Shown here: piece by piece, positions 36,987 through 45,632 of the stretch | Position numbering within the stretch: the stretch's first letter is position 1 | Layout of the letters: each line of letters starts with the position of its first letter | NCBI RefSeq assembly: GCF_042432825.1 | Contig: NZ_JBHLWN010000031.1 | Span: 248,001-312,000 of the forward strand | From: Gordoniibacillus chartarius | Lineage (GTDB): Bacteria; Bacillota; Bacilli; Paenibacillales; NBRC-103111 | DNA: 64,000 bases | Reading direction: 5' to 3' | Program-made: the position numbers and the translations under genes | Notes under the pieces: generated by a model | Databases searched by the model: none | What the model saw: only the letters and a program-made list of their open reading frames with translations | What the model was told of the DNA's origin: nothing

Positions 36987-37355
36987 ATGGCCAAACAAAC
37001 AGAGAAGGTGTTTAACTGCGAGAAGGAATTGACGCTATCGATCATCGGCGGAAAATGGAAAATGATTATTATGTGGCACTTAGGGAAGGGAGGTACGAAG
37101 CGCTTCAGCCAGTTAAGATCCCTTATACCGGATGTGACGCAGCGAATGCTTACGACGCAATTAAGAGAGCTTGAAGAGGACGGAATCGTAAACCGGAAGG
37201 TGTACCCCGTTGTGCCCCCGAAAGTGGAGTACAGTCTGACCCCCCGCGGCGAAAGCCTGATTCCGATTCTGGACCTTATGTACGATTGGGGCAAACAGTA
37301 TCTAAAGGAATTCGAACACAAGGTCACGATTCGTGACGTCTCGGGATTGGAATAG
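36987..37355 (+). CDS. hxlR: HxlR-family transcriptional regulator
   Basis: A 122-residue winged-helix activator that in B. subtilis turns on hxlAB in response to formaldehyde. ATG 36987 follows GGAGGCGAAGG. The MAKQTEKVFNCEKELTLSIIGGKWK N-terminus carries the family Cys before the HTH (Cys9 or thereabouts), a candidate sensing residue. HTH and wing: RFSQLRSLIPDVTQRMLTTQLRELEEDGIV. It is divergent from hxlAB; the operator candidate lies between. Confidence 0.93.
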   Translation: MAKQTEKVFNCEKELTLSIIGGKWKMIIMWHLGKGGTKRFSQLRSLIPDVTQRMLTTQLRELEEDGIVNRKVYPVVPPKVEYSLTPRGESLIPILDLMYDWGKQYLKEFEHKVTIRDVSGLE

Positions 37356-37416
37356 CTCTGGGTGTGCTGCAAAATCCCGATGCGCAGTGTCCCACCGCTG
37401 GAGTTTTGAACGAAAA

Positions 37417-37437
37417 AGAGCCTCCTAAGGAGGCTCT
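37417..37437 (-). terminator. Intrinsic terminator after the kinase gene
   Basis: AGAGCCTCC-TAA-GGAGGCTCT is a 9-bp perfect stem, followed by TTTTT on the minus strand, immediately past the kinase stop. Confidence 0.88.
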
Positions 37438-37442
37438 GGCCA

Positions 37443-39131
37443 TCAGCCGGCACCCGAATCGGGCGCTTGGAATTTCGGAAATTTCAAATAAACCGTCGTG
37501 CCCTGACCCGGGGTTCCGGCGATGCGGATGCCGTACGGCATGCCGAACCGGAGCTGAATGCGGTCATGCACGTTCTTGAGGCCGTAGCCCGTATCGGAGC
37601 TCGTGCTCAGCACCTTGCGGGCCAGCTCTTCCTTCATGCCTGGCCCGTTATCCGATATGGCAAACTCCATATCGCCGCCGGCTTCGTAGCCGCGCAGCAC
37701 GATAATGCCGCGCCTCTCTCCCTTCCGCAGCTGATCGATGCCGTGCTCCAGCGCATTTTCCAGGATCGGCTGGAAGACAAGATGGATCATGTCGTATTCC
37801 AGCAGCCCGGGCTCGACCTCACAGACGAAGTCGAACTGCTGATTGTGCATGATGAGCTGAATCTGCATGTACGCCGCCGCATTTTCCAGCTCGCTGGCCA
37901 CCGAAGTATAGCTCTTCCCCCGGTTCAGCACCGTCCGGTAAAACCGCGACACCGTATTGGTCAGCTGGCTGATTTCCATCGCATCGATCTCCAGCGCCTT
38001 CCAATTGATAATCGACAGCGTGTTGTACAGAAAATGCGGGTTGATTTGGGTTTGCAGCGCCCGCAGCTCCGCCTCCTTCTGGGTCAGCTTGCTCTGATAC
38101 ACCTCTTCAATCAGCCTGTTGATGTTCGCCAGCATGTTGCCGAACCGGTTCGTCAGCTGGCCGATTTCATCCCGCGAGGTGCTGCTGACGTCGATTTTCA
38201 GGTTGCCCGTCTCGACGATCATCATCTTCCGGTTCAGACTAATAATGCGCTTGACGAAGCTGCTGGAGAAGAGGCCGATAATCAAGAACAGGATGACGAT
38301 GCAGACAAGCACAATGAGTACCGTAGCGCCGACGATGCTCTGGGCGTTTACGGCGAGGCTCAGCTTCGGCGCAAAGACGACCAGCTTCCAGCCCGTCTCG
38401 GGGATCGCCTTCGTCAGGATGACGTACCGCTCGCTGTCCACCGGCTCGTCCGGAGTGACGCCTGCGTACCTCGACAAGAGCGTCACACCTTGCGCGTCGA
38501 CGATCCTCGCTCCGTATGCGCTCGCCTGAATGCCGTCCAGCGGCTGAAACATGCTGTCCGCATCAATACTCAGAAACAATAACGCCGGCTCTCCGGACCG
38601 CGCAGCCGCTGCGCTGTTCTCGAACTGGCGCGTTGCAAACAATTTGCCGTTGATCAGATGCCACTGCGTCGCTTGCGGGTACGGGCTGTTTTGCGCCCAC
38701 GGCAAGCTCTCCAGCAGCTCCATCGGCAAAATATATTCCCCCCGCAGCAGCTTGCGGTTATCCGTGAATACGGAAATTTGCAGCAGATCCTTATTGAAGT
38801 CAAGAATGTTGCTGAAGAACGGGTCGACATAGTCGCGGTAAAGCGCAGGAAAATTGCCGTTATCGGTAACGAAAATTTGCTTGAAGACGATATTTTGCGT
38901 GATCGAATGGATAATCGACTCGTGCTGGGCGGTCCGGTAATTGATCGTAGCGGCGATTTGTCCGACGGTGCCGTCCAAATTTTGCTCGGCCTGCTGCAGC
39001 AGAAACCGGCTCGCCTGATGGTAAGAAAACGCGCCTAGCAGCACTAGCGGAATAATCGATACGACGATATACGAGATGATCAGCTTCTGCTTAAAGCGCA
39101 AATTCCGGAAAGCGGTAAGCAGCGGCGCCAT
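37443..39131 (-). CDS. YesM-like sensor histidine kinase
   Basis: A 562-residue membrane kinase. Two transmembrane segments (about 17-40 and 275-300) flank a large extracellular sensor region of about 235 residues of the Cache type. A HAMP linker, a coiled-coil (VYQSKLTQKEAELRALQTQ), the H box INPHFLYNTLSIINW (phospho-His), and an HATPase_c domain with N box ILENALEHG and G box SDNGPGM follow. It starts 1 bp after the response regulator stop. It most likely senses an extracellular saccharide and pairs with the regulator. Confidence 0.92.
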   Translation of the reverse strand: MAPLLTAFRNLRFKQKLIISYIVVSIIPLVLLGAFSYHQASRFLLQQAEQNLDGTVGQIAATINYRTAQHESIIHSITQNIVFKQIFVTDNGNFPALYRDYVDPFFSNILDFNKDLLQISVFTDNRKLLRGEYILPMELLESLPWAQNSPYPQATQWHLINGKLFATRQFENSAAAARSGEPALLFLSIDADSMFQPLDGIQASAYGARIVDAQGVTLLSRYAGVTPDEPVDSERYVILTKAIPETGWKLVVFAPKLSLAVNAQSIVGATVLIVLVCIVILFLIIGLFSSSFVKRIISLNRKMMIVETGNLKIDVSSTSRDEIGQLTNRFGNMLANINRLIEEVYQSKLTQKEAELRALQTQINPHFLYNTLSIINWKALEIDAMEISQLTNTVSRFYRTVLNRGKSYTSVASELENAAAYMQIQLIMHNQQFDFVCEVEPGLLEYDMIHLVFQPILENALEHGIDQLRKGERRGIIVLRGYEAGGDMEFAISDNGPGMKEELARKVLSTSSDTGYGLKNVHDRIQLRFGMPYGIRIAGTPGQGTTVYLKFPKFQAPDSGAG

Positions 39132-39132
39132 C

Positions 39133-40674
39133 TCAGCTTCTCGCCTCTCTGAATTTGGCCGGCGGCATGCCGTGATAATGCTTGAAAATTTTGCAGAAAT
39201 ACGAATCGTTCATAAACCCGACCTTCGCGCTAATATCGGCTATCGTCATATTCGTGCCGCGCAGCAGCTCGGCCGCCTTCTGCATACGCACCTGAGTAAT
39301 GTATTTTATAAGCGTCAGGCCCATTTCTTTACTGAACAAGTGGCTCAAATACGTTTGGGTCAAGTACACCTTATCCGCCAGCCAGGCGAGGCTGAGGTCG
39401 GTCATATAGTGCTCGTCGATGAGCTTGATGATATCCTTGATCACCTTCTTCGTATCCGGCGAGCTGTGCCCGTCCGCCGTATCGAGCAGCGCCATGACAC
39501 CGTACACGTGTTCCTTCAGCTCCGCGAGTGTCCTGCTTCCGAAAATGTTTTCGACAAAGCGCCTAAACTCGAGAGCGTCTTCCTTCCCTAACGTCTGCAG
39601 CACTTTCTTGGCCAGCTCTGCGGATACGTATTTGATATAGATCGCCGAATGCTGGCCGCTGCCCTCCACCGTTTTGAAAAATAGCTCGACCCCTCTGCGG
39701 AAGCCGAAGCGGTCCTTGACCTCGAGATGCCAGCCGATCGTCTCGGTCAGCTTCGGCAGCGTATCCGACAAATCGCGGTTAGCCTGCCGTTCGTCCGTAA
39801 ACAGCACGACGCTTTCCTGGAAAAAAAATTTCTCCTCCACCGTGTTCTCCATACTGCGGAATTCCCCGGCCAGCTCGGACAAGCTCAGCACCGGCTTCCC
39901 CATTACGAGCGTCACCTGCTGTCCGTACATTACCGTCATGTAATCCTTCAGCCGATTGCCGAGCTCGCTCGGCTCCTCGCAGCCCGGCTGCTCCGGGTCG
40001 TACATCACAAGCAGCAGGCATTGATTCCCGTTCAGATGGATCGTTTCGAAAGGAGCCGGGATAAGCGGACTTACGCTTTCCATGACCTCTTGGTCATTCC
40101 CTGCGAATACCGGCGACGGCAGATCGATCAGAATCATCTGAAGGCGCTTGTCCCTTAGCTCGACGCCGGCTTGGGCTAGCTGCTCCGGGGAAGCCGAGTC
40201 TCTCCCGTTCAGCAGGTGGAGCAGCATCGTCTCCTTCTCGTGCTCCAGCCCCTTCTGATACCCGTCGAGCAGCATGCGGCTGTACGCTTTCTCGTCCCGC
40301 TCCTTCCGGCACAGCTCCAGCACGCTCGTAAACTCCCGCAAAAAATCTTGAACGTCGATCGGCTTCAGCAAATACGAAAAAATATGGTATTGGATCGCTT
40401 GGCGGGCGTATTCAAACTCGCCGAAGGCGCTGAAGATGATAATCTTCAGCTCGGGAAACCGCTGCCTTGCTCTGCGGCAAAGCTCCAGCCCGTCCATGAA
40501 GGGCATCTTGATGTCCGTCAGCATAATGTCGACCTCATGCTTGTCGAGCGTCTCCAATGCTTCCTCGCCGTTCTCCGCCTCCAGGACGGACAGCTCCAGA
40601 CCGTATTTCGCGATCAGCAGCTTCATGCCCTTCCGTTCAATATGTTCGTCGTCTACGATGAGTATCCGAAACAT
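39133..40674 (-). CDS. YesN-like response regulator (REC-AraC)
   Basis: A 513-residue two-component regulator. The N-terminal receiver has Asp54 (LTDIKMPFMDG) as phosphorylation site and conserved acidic DDE at 8-10. A long middle segment follows, then a C-terminal AraC-type double HTH (IKLIDEHYMTDLSLAWLADK ... MTIADISAKVGFMNDSYFCK). ATG 40674 is preceded by GGGGGGATACCC. It likely activates a carbohydrate transport operon, the nearest candidate being lplB at 34.5-35.4 kb. A terminator-like hairpin sits in its leader. Confidence 0.92.
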   Translation of the reverse strand: MFRILIVDDEHIERKGMKLLIAKYGLELSVLEAENGEEALETLDKHEVDIMLTDIKMPFMDGLELCRRARQRFPELKIIIFSAFGEFEYARQAIQYHIFSYLLKPIDVQDFLREFTSVLELCRKERDEKAYSRMLLDGYQKGLEHEKETMLLHLLNGRDSASPEQLAQAGVELRDKRLQMILIDLPSPVFAGNDQEVMESVSPLIPAPFETIHLNGNQCLLLVMYDPEQPGCEEPSELGNRLKDYMTVMYGQQVTLVMGKPVLSLSELAGEFRSMENTVEEKFFFQESVVLFTDERQANRDLSDTLPKLTETIGWHLEVKDRFGFRRGVELFFKTVEGSGQHSAIYIKYVSAELAKKVLQTLGKEDALEFRRFVENIFGSRTLAELKEHVYGVMALLDTADGHSSPDTKKVIKDIIKLIDEHYMTDLSLAWLADKVYLTQTYLSHLFSKEMGLTLIKYITQVRMQKAAELLRGTNMTIADISAKVGFMNDSYFCKIFKHYHGMPPAKFREARS

Positions 40675-41004
40675 GGGTATCCCCCCTGCTGTGATAAACA
40701 AAACTCCACCTGCTTCGGGTGGAGTGGAGTTGATGCCCCTTCTAGTTTACCAAAACGGGAAAGCTCCGAGAACTTTATTTTCCTTTGATTCGTATTACTT
40801 TTTTGCGTTTGCCGGGGCGGGGCTGCCCTTATCCGGTAAAGCAAGAGCCCCATGTAGCGAAGCAGGAAATGGAATTAACCTCGTGCTGCGGATTGCGAAA
40901 GAGCGGCTAGGGACGTTACGGTTGACGGAATCGCCGAATAAAATCCTGCTGTTGAGTCAACATAAATTTGGTGTTGATTTTGCCAACAGGAGGATATCGA
41001 AACC
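40675..41004. other. 330-bp gene-free region: response regulator leader and hsp20 upstream region
   Basis: Apart from the hairpin at 40695-40725, no convincing gene was seen. The minus-strand frame (40653-40853) overlaps the regulator start and has no good ribosome site. The plus strand carries short TTGA-type elements near 40955-40985 ahead of hsp20, but no convincing promoter pair was found. Confidence 0.5.
40695..40725 (-). terminator. Terminator-like hairpin in the response regulator leader
   Basis: On the minus strand ACTCCACC and GGTGGAGT close over a 7-nt loop, followed by TTTTGTTT, about 30 nt before the start codon of the response regulator. No minus-strand gene lies upstream, so it is an attenuator or the end of a small RNA. 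Confidence 0.6.
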
Positions 41005-41445
41005 ATGAGCTTAGTACCTTATGAACCGTTTCGCCATCTGGAAAATATGAGACGCGAGCTTGACCGGTTCTTCACGGCGGACTTCCCGGCGTTCAAGACA
41101 GGTTTAGGCCAACCCTTCGGGAATCTCAGCATCGATGTTCATGAAACCGAAACGGAAGTCGTCGCGACATGCGACATTCCGGGCCTCGAGAAGAAAGAAG
41201 ACGTGGATATCGATATCCACAGCAATGTGCTTCAGATCAGCGGAAGCATCAACAGAGCGAGTGAAGTGAAGGAAGAGAACCTGCATCGGCGGGAGCGCTT
41301 TGTCGGCCGGTTCCACCGTTCGATCGATTTGCCGGCAACGGTCAGCCCGGAAGGCGTCAAGGCAACGTACCGAAACGGTGTCCTGGAGATCCGCATGCCG
41401 AAGACAAAACCGGACAGAAGGAAAATTAACGTCGAGTTCCACTAA
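41005..41445 (+). CDS. Hsp20/alpha-crystallin family small heat shock protein
   Basis: A 146-residue ATP-independent holdase. ATG 41005 follows AGGAGG. The alpha-crystallin domain covers about residues 38-130 (IDVHETETEVVATCDIPGLE; HRRERFVGRFHRSIDLPATV), and a C-terminal YRNGVLEIRMPK with the conserved GVLEI motif. It stands alone with its own terminator. Heat regulation is not visible: no CIRCE element was found. Confidence 0.93.
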   Translation: MSLVPYEPFRHLENMRRELDRFFTADFPAFKTGLGQPFGNLSIDVHETETEVVATCDIPGLEKKEDVDIDIHSNVLQISGSINRASEVKEENLHRRERFVGRFHRSIDLPATVSPEGVKATYRNGVLEIRMPKTKPDRRKINVEFH

Positions 41446-41460
41446 CAATTATCGATGAGT

Positions 41461-41486
41461 GGACCAGCAGTTTCTGTTGGTCCTTA
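41461..41486 (+). terminator. Intrinsic terminator after hsp20
   Basis: GGACCAGCAG-TTT-CTGTTGGTCC is a 10-bp stem with one G-T pair, followed by TTATTTG. Confidence 0.75.
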
Positions 41487-41589
41487 TTTGCATCGCTTCG
41501 TAATATGGTTTGAACTACTCTCCCGCAGGATTTTGATAAGATGCCGGTAAGCTATTCTCCTGCTTAAATCCCAATCTAAGCTGAAAAGT

Positions 41590-41633
41590 CAAAAGCCCCC
41601 GCTTCCTGCGAACGCAGGCGCGAAGGCTCGGGC
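41590..41633 (-). terminator. Terminator after gerE
   Basis: An imperfect stem with outer pairing AGCC/GGCT and inner CCTGCG/CGCAGG is followed by TTTTGACTTTT on the minus strand. Confidence 0.55.
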
Positions 41634-41658
41634 GAATATGGCCGAAAAGCTACGCTCA

Positions 41659-41883
41659 CTATATTTTCAGCTCCCCAAGCTTGATCAGCTCGACAACTGC
41701 TTGTGAACGACCTTTGACATTCAGCTTCTGCATAACATTGCTGATGTGATTGCGAACGGTCTTTTCGCTGATGAATAGCTGTTGAGCGATGTCTTTGGTC
41801 GTTTTGTCCTGGACCAGCAACTCGAAGACCTCGCGCTCTCGATTTGTGAGCAAAAATTTGCTGTTATGATCGCTGCCCTTCAA
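41659..41883 (-). CDS. gerE: Spore coat transcription regulator GerE
   Basis: A LuxR-type HTH protein, 74 residues, the exact length of B. subtilis GerE, acting in the mother cell late in coat synthesis. Its core LLTNREREVFELLVQDKTTK and the recognition helix SEKTVRNHISNVMQKL are near identical to those of B. subtilis GerE as I recall it. I choose a TTG start at 41883, with AAGGAGGGG at the right distance and the family N-terminus MKGSDHN; the upstream 44 codons lack homology. A sigma-K-type promoter lies 65 bp upstream. Confidence 0.93.
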   Translation of the reverse strand: MKGSDHNSKFLLTNREREVFELLVQDKTTKDIAQQLFISEKTVRNHISNVMQKLNVKGRSQAVVELIKLGELKI

Positions 41884-41948
41884 TTTTGTCACCCCTCCTT
41901 GCCCGGGTTTTTGTGTTACAAGGTATAGGGATACAGTCAAATTCATTG

Positions 41949-41972
41949 TATGAAGGGGCATTATCAAGGGTG
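41949..41972 (-). promoter_or_regulatory. Sigma-K promoter of gerE
   Basis: Minus strand: CACC (mACm), 16 nt, CATACAATG (CATAnnnTA with one mismatch at the last base). The start codon is 65 bp downstream. B. subtilis gerE is transcribed by sigma-K, so element and gene agree. Confidence 0.65.
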
Positions 41973-42125
41973 CGATGACCCAGGAAAAATGGGCAGATTC
42001 CGGAGCAGCGGTCACAAAGCGGGGGAAATCGCGATAAAGCTACACGGATCCGGGGAAAATCTCGCCGGTATAACGGGATGTAAGATGTCCATAGCGTAAT
42101 TAATCATATGTATGCGCTATCAAAA

Positions 42126-42208
42126 ATGTGCGGAACGCCTGCCCGCGCAGGCAGTCCCCGGTACCCGGTTACCACAAGACGCCTTCCCCAGGCACCGGCC
42201 CCGCACAT
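42126..42208 (-). terminator. Branched terminator-like RNA fold after the DUF6509 gene
   Basis: Beginning 5 nt past the stop codon, ATGTGCGG pairs with CCGCACAT over a 67-nt interior that contains three small hairpins: GCCT/AGGC, GGTA/TACC and GCCTGC/GCAGGC with a GCGG tetraloop. TTTTTG follows. This is either a complex terminator or a small structured RNA. Confidence 0.5.
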
Positions 42209-42212
42209 CCGG

Positions 42213-42512
42213 CTAAGCGCCGCTCCCCGGAAGATGGCTCTCGCAATATGCCGCCGTCTCAGCCAGCTCCTCGTCCTCAAGCTCGAAGTCCAAATATTTG
42301 TCCGGCTGGCCCTTCTCATACAGCTCGTATTTCACAATGCCGCCCTTGCCGTCCTGGACGCCGTAAATGACCCGAATGTACACACCCTGCTCGGAAAACA
42401 ATTCGTCGTCCTCTTCCACCTCAAGATCGAGATGAAACTCATAGCGTTCACCCGGCACGATGCCGTATGGATCGCGAATATACTCGGCCCGGTGGCCGGT
42501 AATTGTGAACAT
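42213..42512 (-). CDS. DUF6509 family protein
   Basis: A 99-residue protein; ATG 42512 follows GGAAAGGA. The pattern IRDPYGIVPGERYEFHLDLE ... GVYIRVIYGVQDGKGGIVKYEL fits the DUF6509 family of Bacillales (a small beta-rich cytosolic protein). No function is known. It is acidic at the C-terminus (ELEDEELAETAAYCE). It is preceded by an AraC-type regulator gene but separated by 47 bp without a terminator. Confidence 0.65.
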   Translation of the reverse strand: MFTITGHRAEYIRDPYGIVPGERYEFHLDLEVEEDDELFSEQGVYIRVIYGVQDGKGGIVKYELYEKGQPDKYLDFELEDEELAETAAYCESHLPGSGA

Positions 42513-42559
42513 CGTTCTTCATCCTTTCCGTTATACAGACAGGGTTCATTATAGCATAA

Positions 42560-43432
42560 TCAAATGAAGCCGCGCTGACGTTTACGGTACGCCCCGGGGG
42601 TCAGTCCCAGCTTGGCACGGAACAGCCGCACGAAGTAGTTGTCGTCCGGTATGCCGACGCGCCCGGCGATGACCGCTACAGGCTCGTCCGTCTGGCTGAG
42701 CAGCCGCTTCGCCTCCTCCAGCTTCACATGCAGGTCGTATTGAAGCGGCGTTAATCCGGTATGCTTCTTCAGGCAGCGCGTTATATAGTCGATGTCAAAA
42801 TGCAGCGCCTCCTCGAGCTCCTTGGCCCGGTAAGGCTCGAACTGCCGGCTGCGCAAATAGGCGGCGGCCCGCTCGCTGAGCAAACGCGAGCCCGACAGCT
42901 TGGCGGTGCCCGCCGCCGCCGTCTGGAGCTGCGCCAGGAAGCGGGCCGACAGAGCGTGCAGCATCGCCTCATCCTGCAGCCGAAGCGAACGGTGAAGCTC
43001 CACCATCTCCCTGAGTACCGGCAGCAGCGGCGAAGGATCGAGCACCGTATATTTGGGGATGATCAAGGACCTTTCGGCCGGTGTCGTATCGAAATCGGTC
43101 CCGGACCGCTGCAAAGCTCCCCACGACACCTGCTCGCTTCGTACAAGACGGACTCCGCTCGAATGCGTAAAGTGGAGCCAATAGATGTCGGTTTCCTCTT
43201 CGCACGGCTTATGTCCGTAGTGAGGACGATTCGGCTCCAGCGTGAGAAAATGGCCCGGACCGAGCTCAAACGCATGCCCGTCTTCCGTCATATATAGCAT
43301 TCCCCGTACGACGAGCAGCATATCGAATACCGGAAAAATGCGGTGTACGTGCTGGTCGCCCGGTCTCCACACCGAATGTCCGACCGTCAGCAGCTGAGGC
43401 ATCGGCGGGATCGTAAAATGCAGGCCGTCCAT
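42560..43432 (-). CDS. AraC-family transcriptional regulator
   Basis: A 290-residue regulator. The N-terminal cupin (about 10-120) has MPQLLTVGHSVWRPGDQHVHRI and LEPNRPHYGHKP, a likely sugar-binding beta barrel. The C-terminal AraC domain (about 185-288) has two HTH motifs: RAKELEEALHFDIDYITRCLKK and EPVAVIAGRVGIPDDNYFVR. ATG 43432 follows AAGGAGGAA. It is divergent from the GHL6-type glycosidase and most likely regulates it. Confidence 0.92.
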   Translation of the reverse strand: MDGLHFTIPPMPQLLTVGHSVWRPGDQHVHRIFPVFDMLLVVRGMLYMTEDGHAFELGPGHFLTLEPNRPHYGHKPCEEETDIYWLHFTHSSGVRLVRSEQVSWGALQRSGTDFDTTPAERSLIIPKYTVLDPSPLLPVLREMVELHRSLRLQDEAMLHALSARFLAQLQTAAAGTAKLSGSRLLSERAAAYLRSRQFEPYRAKELEEALHFDIDYITRCLKKHTGLTPLQYDLHVKLEEAKRLLSQTDEPVAVIAGRVGIPDDNYFVRLFRAKLGLTPGAYRKRQRGFI

Positions 43433-43468
43433 CTGTGTTCCTCCTTCCGCACAAGAGTACGGCTGAAA

Positions 43469-43482
43469 TGGTAACGGTTACA
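43469..43482 (-). promoter_or_regulatory. Cre (CcpA) site in the divergent promoter region
   Basis: On the minus strand TGTAACCGTTACCA matches the cre pattern TGWAANCGNTWNCA at all fixed positions and is nearly palindromic. It lies 1 bp before a plus-strand TATAAT (43484-43489). Confidence 0.65.
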
Positions 43483-43598
43483 GTATAATGCAAGAAGTCG
43501 ATTTTGTGCTATAAGCGGTCGATTCTCTCTCTACAGCGGCAGGCGCCGTTCATCGTAAAGTGAAAGCATGCGGATAACGGCGGGGAGGAAAGTTTGCT

Positions 43599-45632
43599 AT
43601 GCGGTTTCGACAAGTTCACCTCGATTTTCATACGTCGGAAGCGATTCCGGCGATCGGCTCCAAATTCGACAAGGAGCCGTTTCAAGCGGCGCTGCGGGCC
43701 GGTGCAGTCGATTCGATCACCGTATTTGCGAAGTGCCATCACGGCTGGGCATATCACCCGAGCGACGCGAACGACATGCATCCCGGACTTTCTTTCGATT
43801 TGCTTGGAGCGATGATCGACGCGGCGCATGAGATCGGCGTCAGGACGCCGGTTTATATGTCGGCAGGCCTTGACGAGAAGCTGGCGCGCCGGCATCCTGA
43901 ATGGCTCATCCGGCGTAAGGACGAAAGCACGACGTGGGCACGCACCTTTCTGGAGCCAGGGTACCACGAATTTTGCTTCCGCTCGCCTTACCTTGACGTT
44001 CTACTGAAGCAGATCGAAGAGGTTGTGGCCCGGTACGATGCGGACGGCATTTTCCTCGACATTGTCGGGGTGCGCGCCTGCTACTGCCAGAACTGTACTC
44101 GGGAGCTGCGCCGCCGGGGCCAAGATCCGCGTGACGAGACCGGCGTGCTGGCGCTCGGCGAGGAGACTTATGCAAACTACACGAAGCGGGTGCGCGAGCT
44201 CGTGCACGGCATGAAGCCGGGGCTGCCGATTTTCCATAACGGCGGGCATATTCGGCGCGGCAGGCGCGACCTGGCGGCGGCGAACACGCATCTGGAGCTG
44301 GAATCGCTGCCGACGGGGGGCTGGGGGTATGATCATTTTCCGCTATCAGCCCGCTATGCCCAGACGCTCGGTATGCCGTTCCTCGGGATGACCGGCAAGT
44401 TTCATACGTCGTGGGGCGAGTTCGGCGGCTACAAGCACCCGAATGCGCTGCGCTACGAGACGGCGCTGAGCATCGCAAACGGCGCCCGCTGCTCGATCGG
44501 CGACCAGCTGCACCCGGAAGGCGCGATGGACACGGCGACCTATGAGCTGATTGGAGCGGCGTACCGGGAGGTGGCTGCGAAGGAAGCATGGTGCGCCGGC
44601 GTGCGGAATGTCGCTGACGTGGCGCTGCTGTCGGTGGAGTCGCTGAAATCTCATACCGCGGAAAATGGTGCCGACAGGACCGGAGCGTCCGACGCCGGAG
44701 CGGTGCGCATGCTGCTCGAAGGCCATATGCTGTTCGATGTCATCGACACGGAAGCGGATTTCGGGCGGTACAAGGTGCTGGTGCTGCCGGATGAAGTGAC
44801 GCTTGGCGGCGAGCTGCTGGATAAGCTGAAATCGTTCTGGGCGCAGGGCGGCAAGGTGCTGGCGACGGGACGGTCGGGCCTTGCCGAAGCCGGCGACGCG
44901 TTTGCGGCGGATTTCGGGGCGGAATGGCTCGGGGAGAACGAATTCCGGCCGGACTATTTCCGTCCGGGGTTTGGTTTGGAGAGCTTGGGGGATTCGGCGT
45001 TCGTCTTCTACGGACAAGGGCAGCGCATCGCTTTGAAAGGCGGAACGGAACTAGGAGCCCGGGAGGATCCGTATTTTAACCGGGACGTGTTTACGTTCTG
45101 CTCGCACCAGCATACGCCGAACTCCGGCCGATACGGCGGACCGGGCATGGTCGAAAGCGCGCTTGGGATCTATATCGCTTGGAGCATTTTTGCCGATTAT
45201 GCGGAGAAGGGCAGCTTGGCGCAGAAGCTGACGGTGCTGCATGCTTTGGACCGTCTGCTCGGAGAGAGGCGGACGCTGCGCACCTCGCTGCCGGCACAGG
45301 GCGTAACGACGGTGCAGGAGCAGCTCCGGTCGGCGGCTGCTTCGGAAGGCGTCATGGCGGAGTCGGGTTGGCTGGACGGCGGCAAGCGGCGGTATGTGCA
45401 TCACCTGCTGTACGCCTCGCCGGTCAAACGCGGCTCCGTCGAGGTGATCGAAGACATCGTTCCGCTGCTCGACATCGAAGTGACGTTGAAACTGCCTGAA
45501 GGGGCCGACGTTCGCAGGGTGTATCTCGCGCCGCAGATGGCGGAGCTGCCTTATGTGCGCGGTGACGAGGGTCGGATTTCGTACCGTGTGCCGAAGCTGG
45601 AATGCCATCAGATGGTAGTGATCGACGTTTGA
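43599..45632 (+). CDS. GHL6-type hypothetical glycoside hydrolase with trimerisation-like domain
   Basis: A 677-residue cytosolic TIM-barrel enzyme; ATG 43599 follows GGGGAGG. The N-terminal domain (FDKEPFQAALRAGAVDSITV; AKCHHGWAYHPS; GIFLDIVGVRACYC) matches the hypothetical glycosyl hydrolase 6 group, with an Asp in LDIVG and Glu in LELESLPTGGWG as candidate catalytic residues. Residues about 360-460 resemble the beta-galactosidase trimerisation/GATase-like fold (ALLSVESLKSHTAENG; VLVLPDEVTLGGELLDKLKS). The substrate is unknown. Divergent AraC regulator and cre site point to carbohydrate control. Confidence 0.82.
   Translation: MRFRQVHLDFHTSEAIPAIGSKFDKEPFQAALRAGAVDSITVFAKCHHGWAYHPSDANDMHPGLSFDLLGAMIDAAHEIGVRTPVYMSAGLDEKLARRHPEWLIRRKDESTTWARTFLEPGYHEFCFRSPYLDVLLKQIEEVVARYDADGIFLDIVGVRACYCQNCTRELRRRGQDPRDETGVLALGEETYANYTKRVRELVHGMKPGLPIFHNGGHIRRGRRDLAAANTHLELESLPTGGWGYDHFPLSARYAQTLGMPFLGMTGKFHTSWGEFGGYKHPNALRYETALSIANGARCSIGDQLHPEGAMDTATYELIGAAYREVAAKEAWCAGVRNVADVALLSVESLKSHTAENGADRTGASDAGAVRMLLEGHMLFDVIDTEADFGRYKVLVLPDEVTLGGELLDKLKSFWAQGGKVLATGRSGLAEAGDAFAADFGAEWLGENEFRPDYFRPGFGLESLGDSAFVFYGQGQRIALKGGTELGAREDPYFNRDVFTFCSHQHTPNSGRYGGPGMVESALGIYIAWSIFADYAEKGSLAQKLTVLHALDRLLGERRTLRTSLPAQGVTTVQEQLRSAAASEGVMAESGWLDGGKRRYVHHLLYASPVKRGSVEVIEDIVPLLDIEVTLKLPEGADVRRVYLAPQMAELPYVRGDEGRISYRVPKLECHQMVVIDV

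Larger units (their letters stand above)
41884..42212. other. 329-bp gene-free region upstream of gerE
   Basis: Contains the sigma-K promoter of gerE, an inverted repeat ATAGCG...CGCTAT (42091-42120), and the branched RNA fold at 42126-42208. No ORF with a ribosome site. Confidence 0.6.

Noticed and set aside
40695..40740. Possible T-box riboswitch before the response regulator
   Set aside because: The T-box consensus AGGGTGGNACCGCG and a specifier loop are absent.
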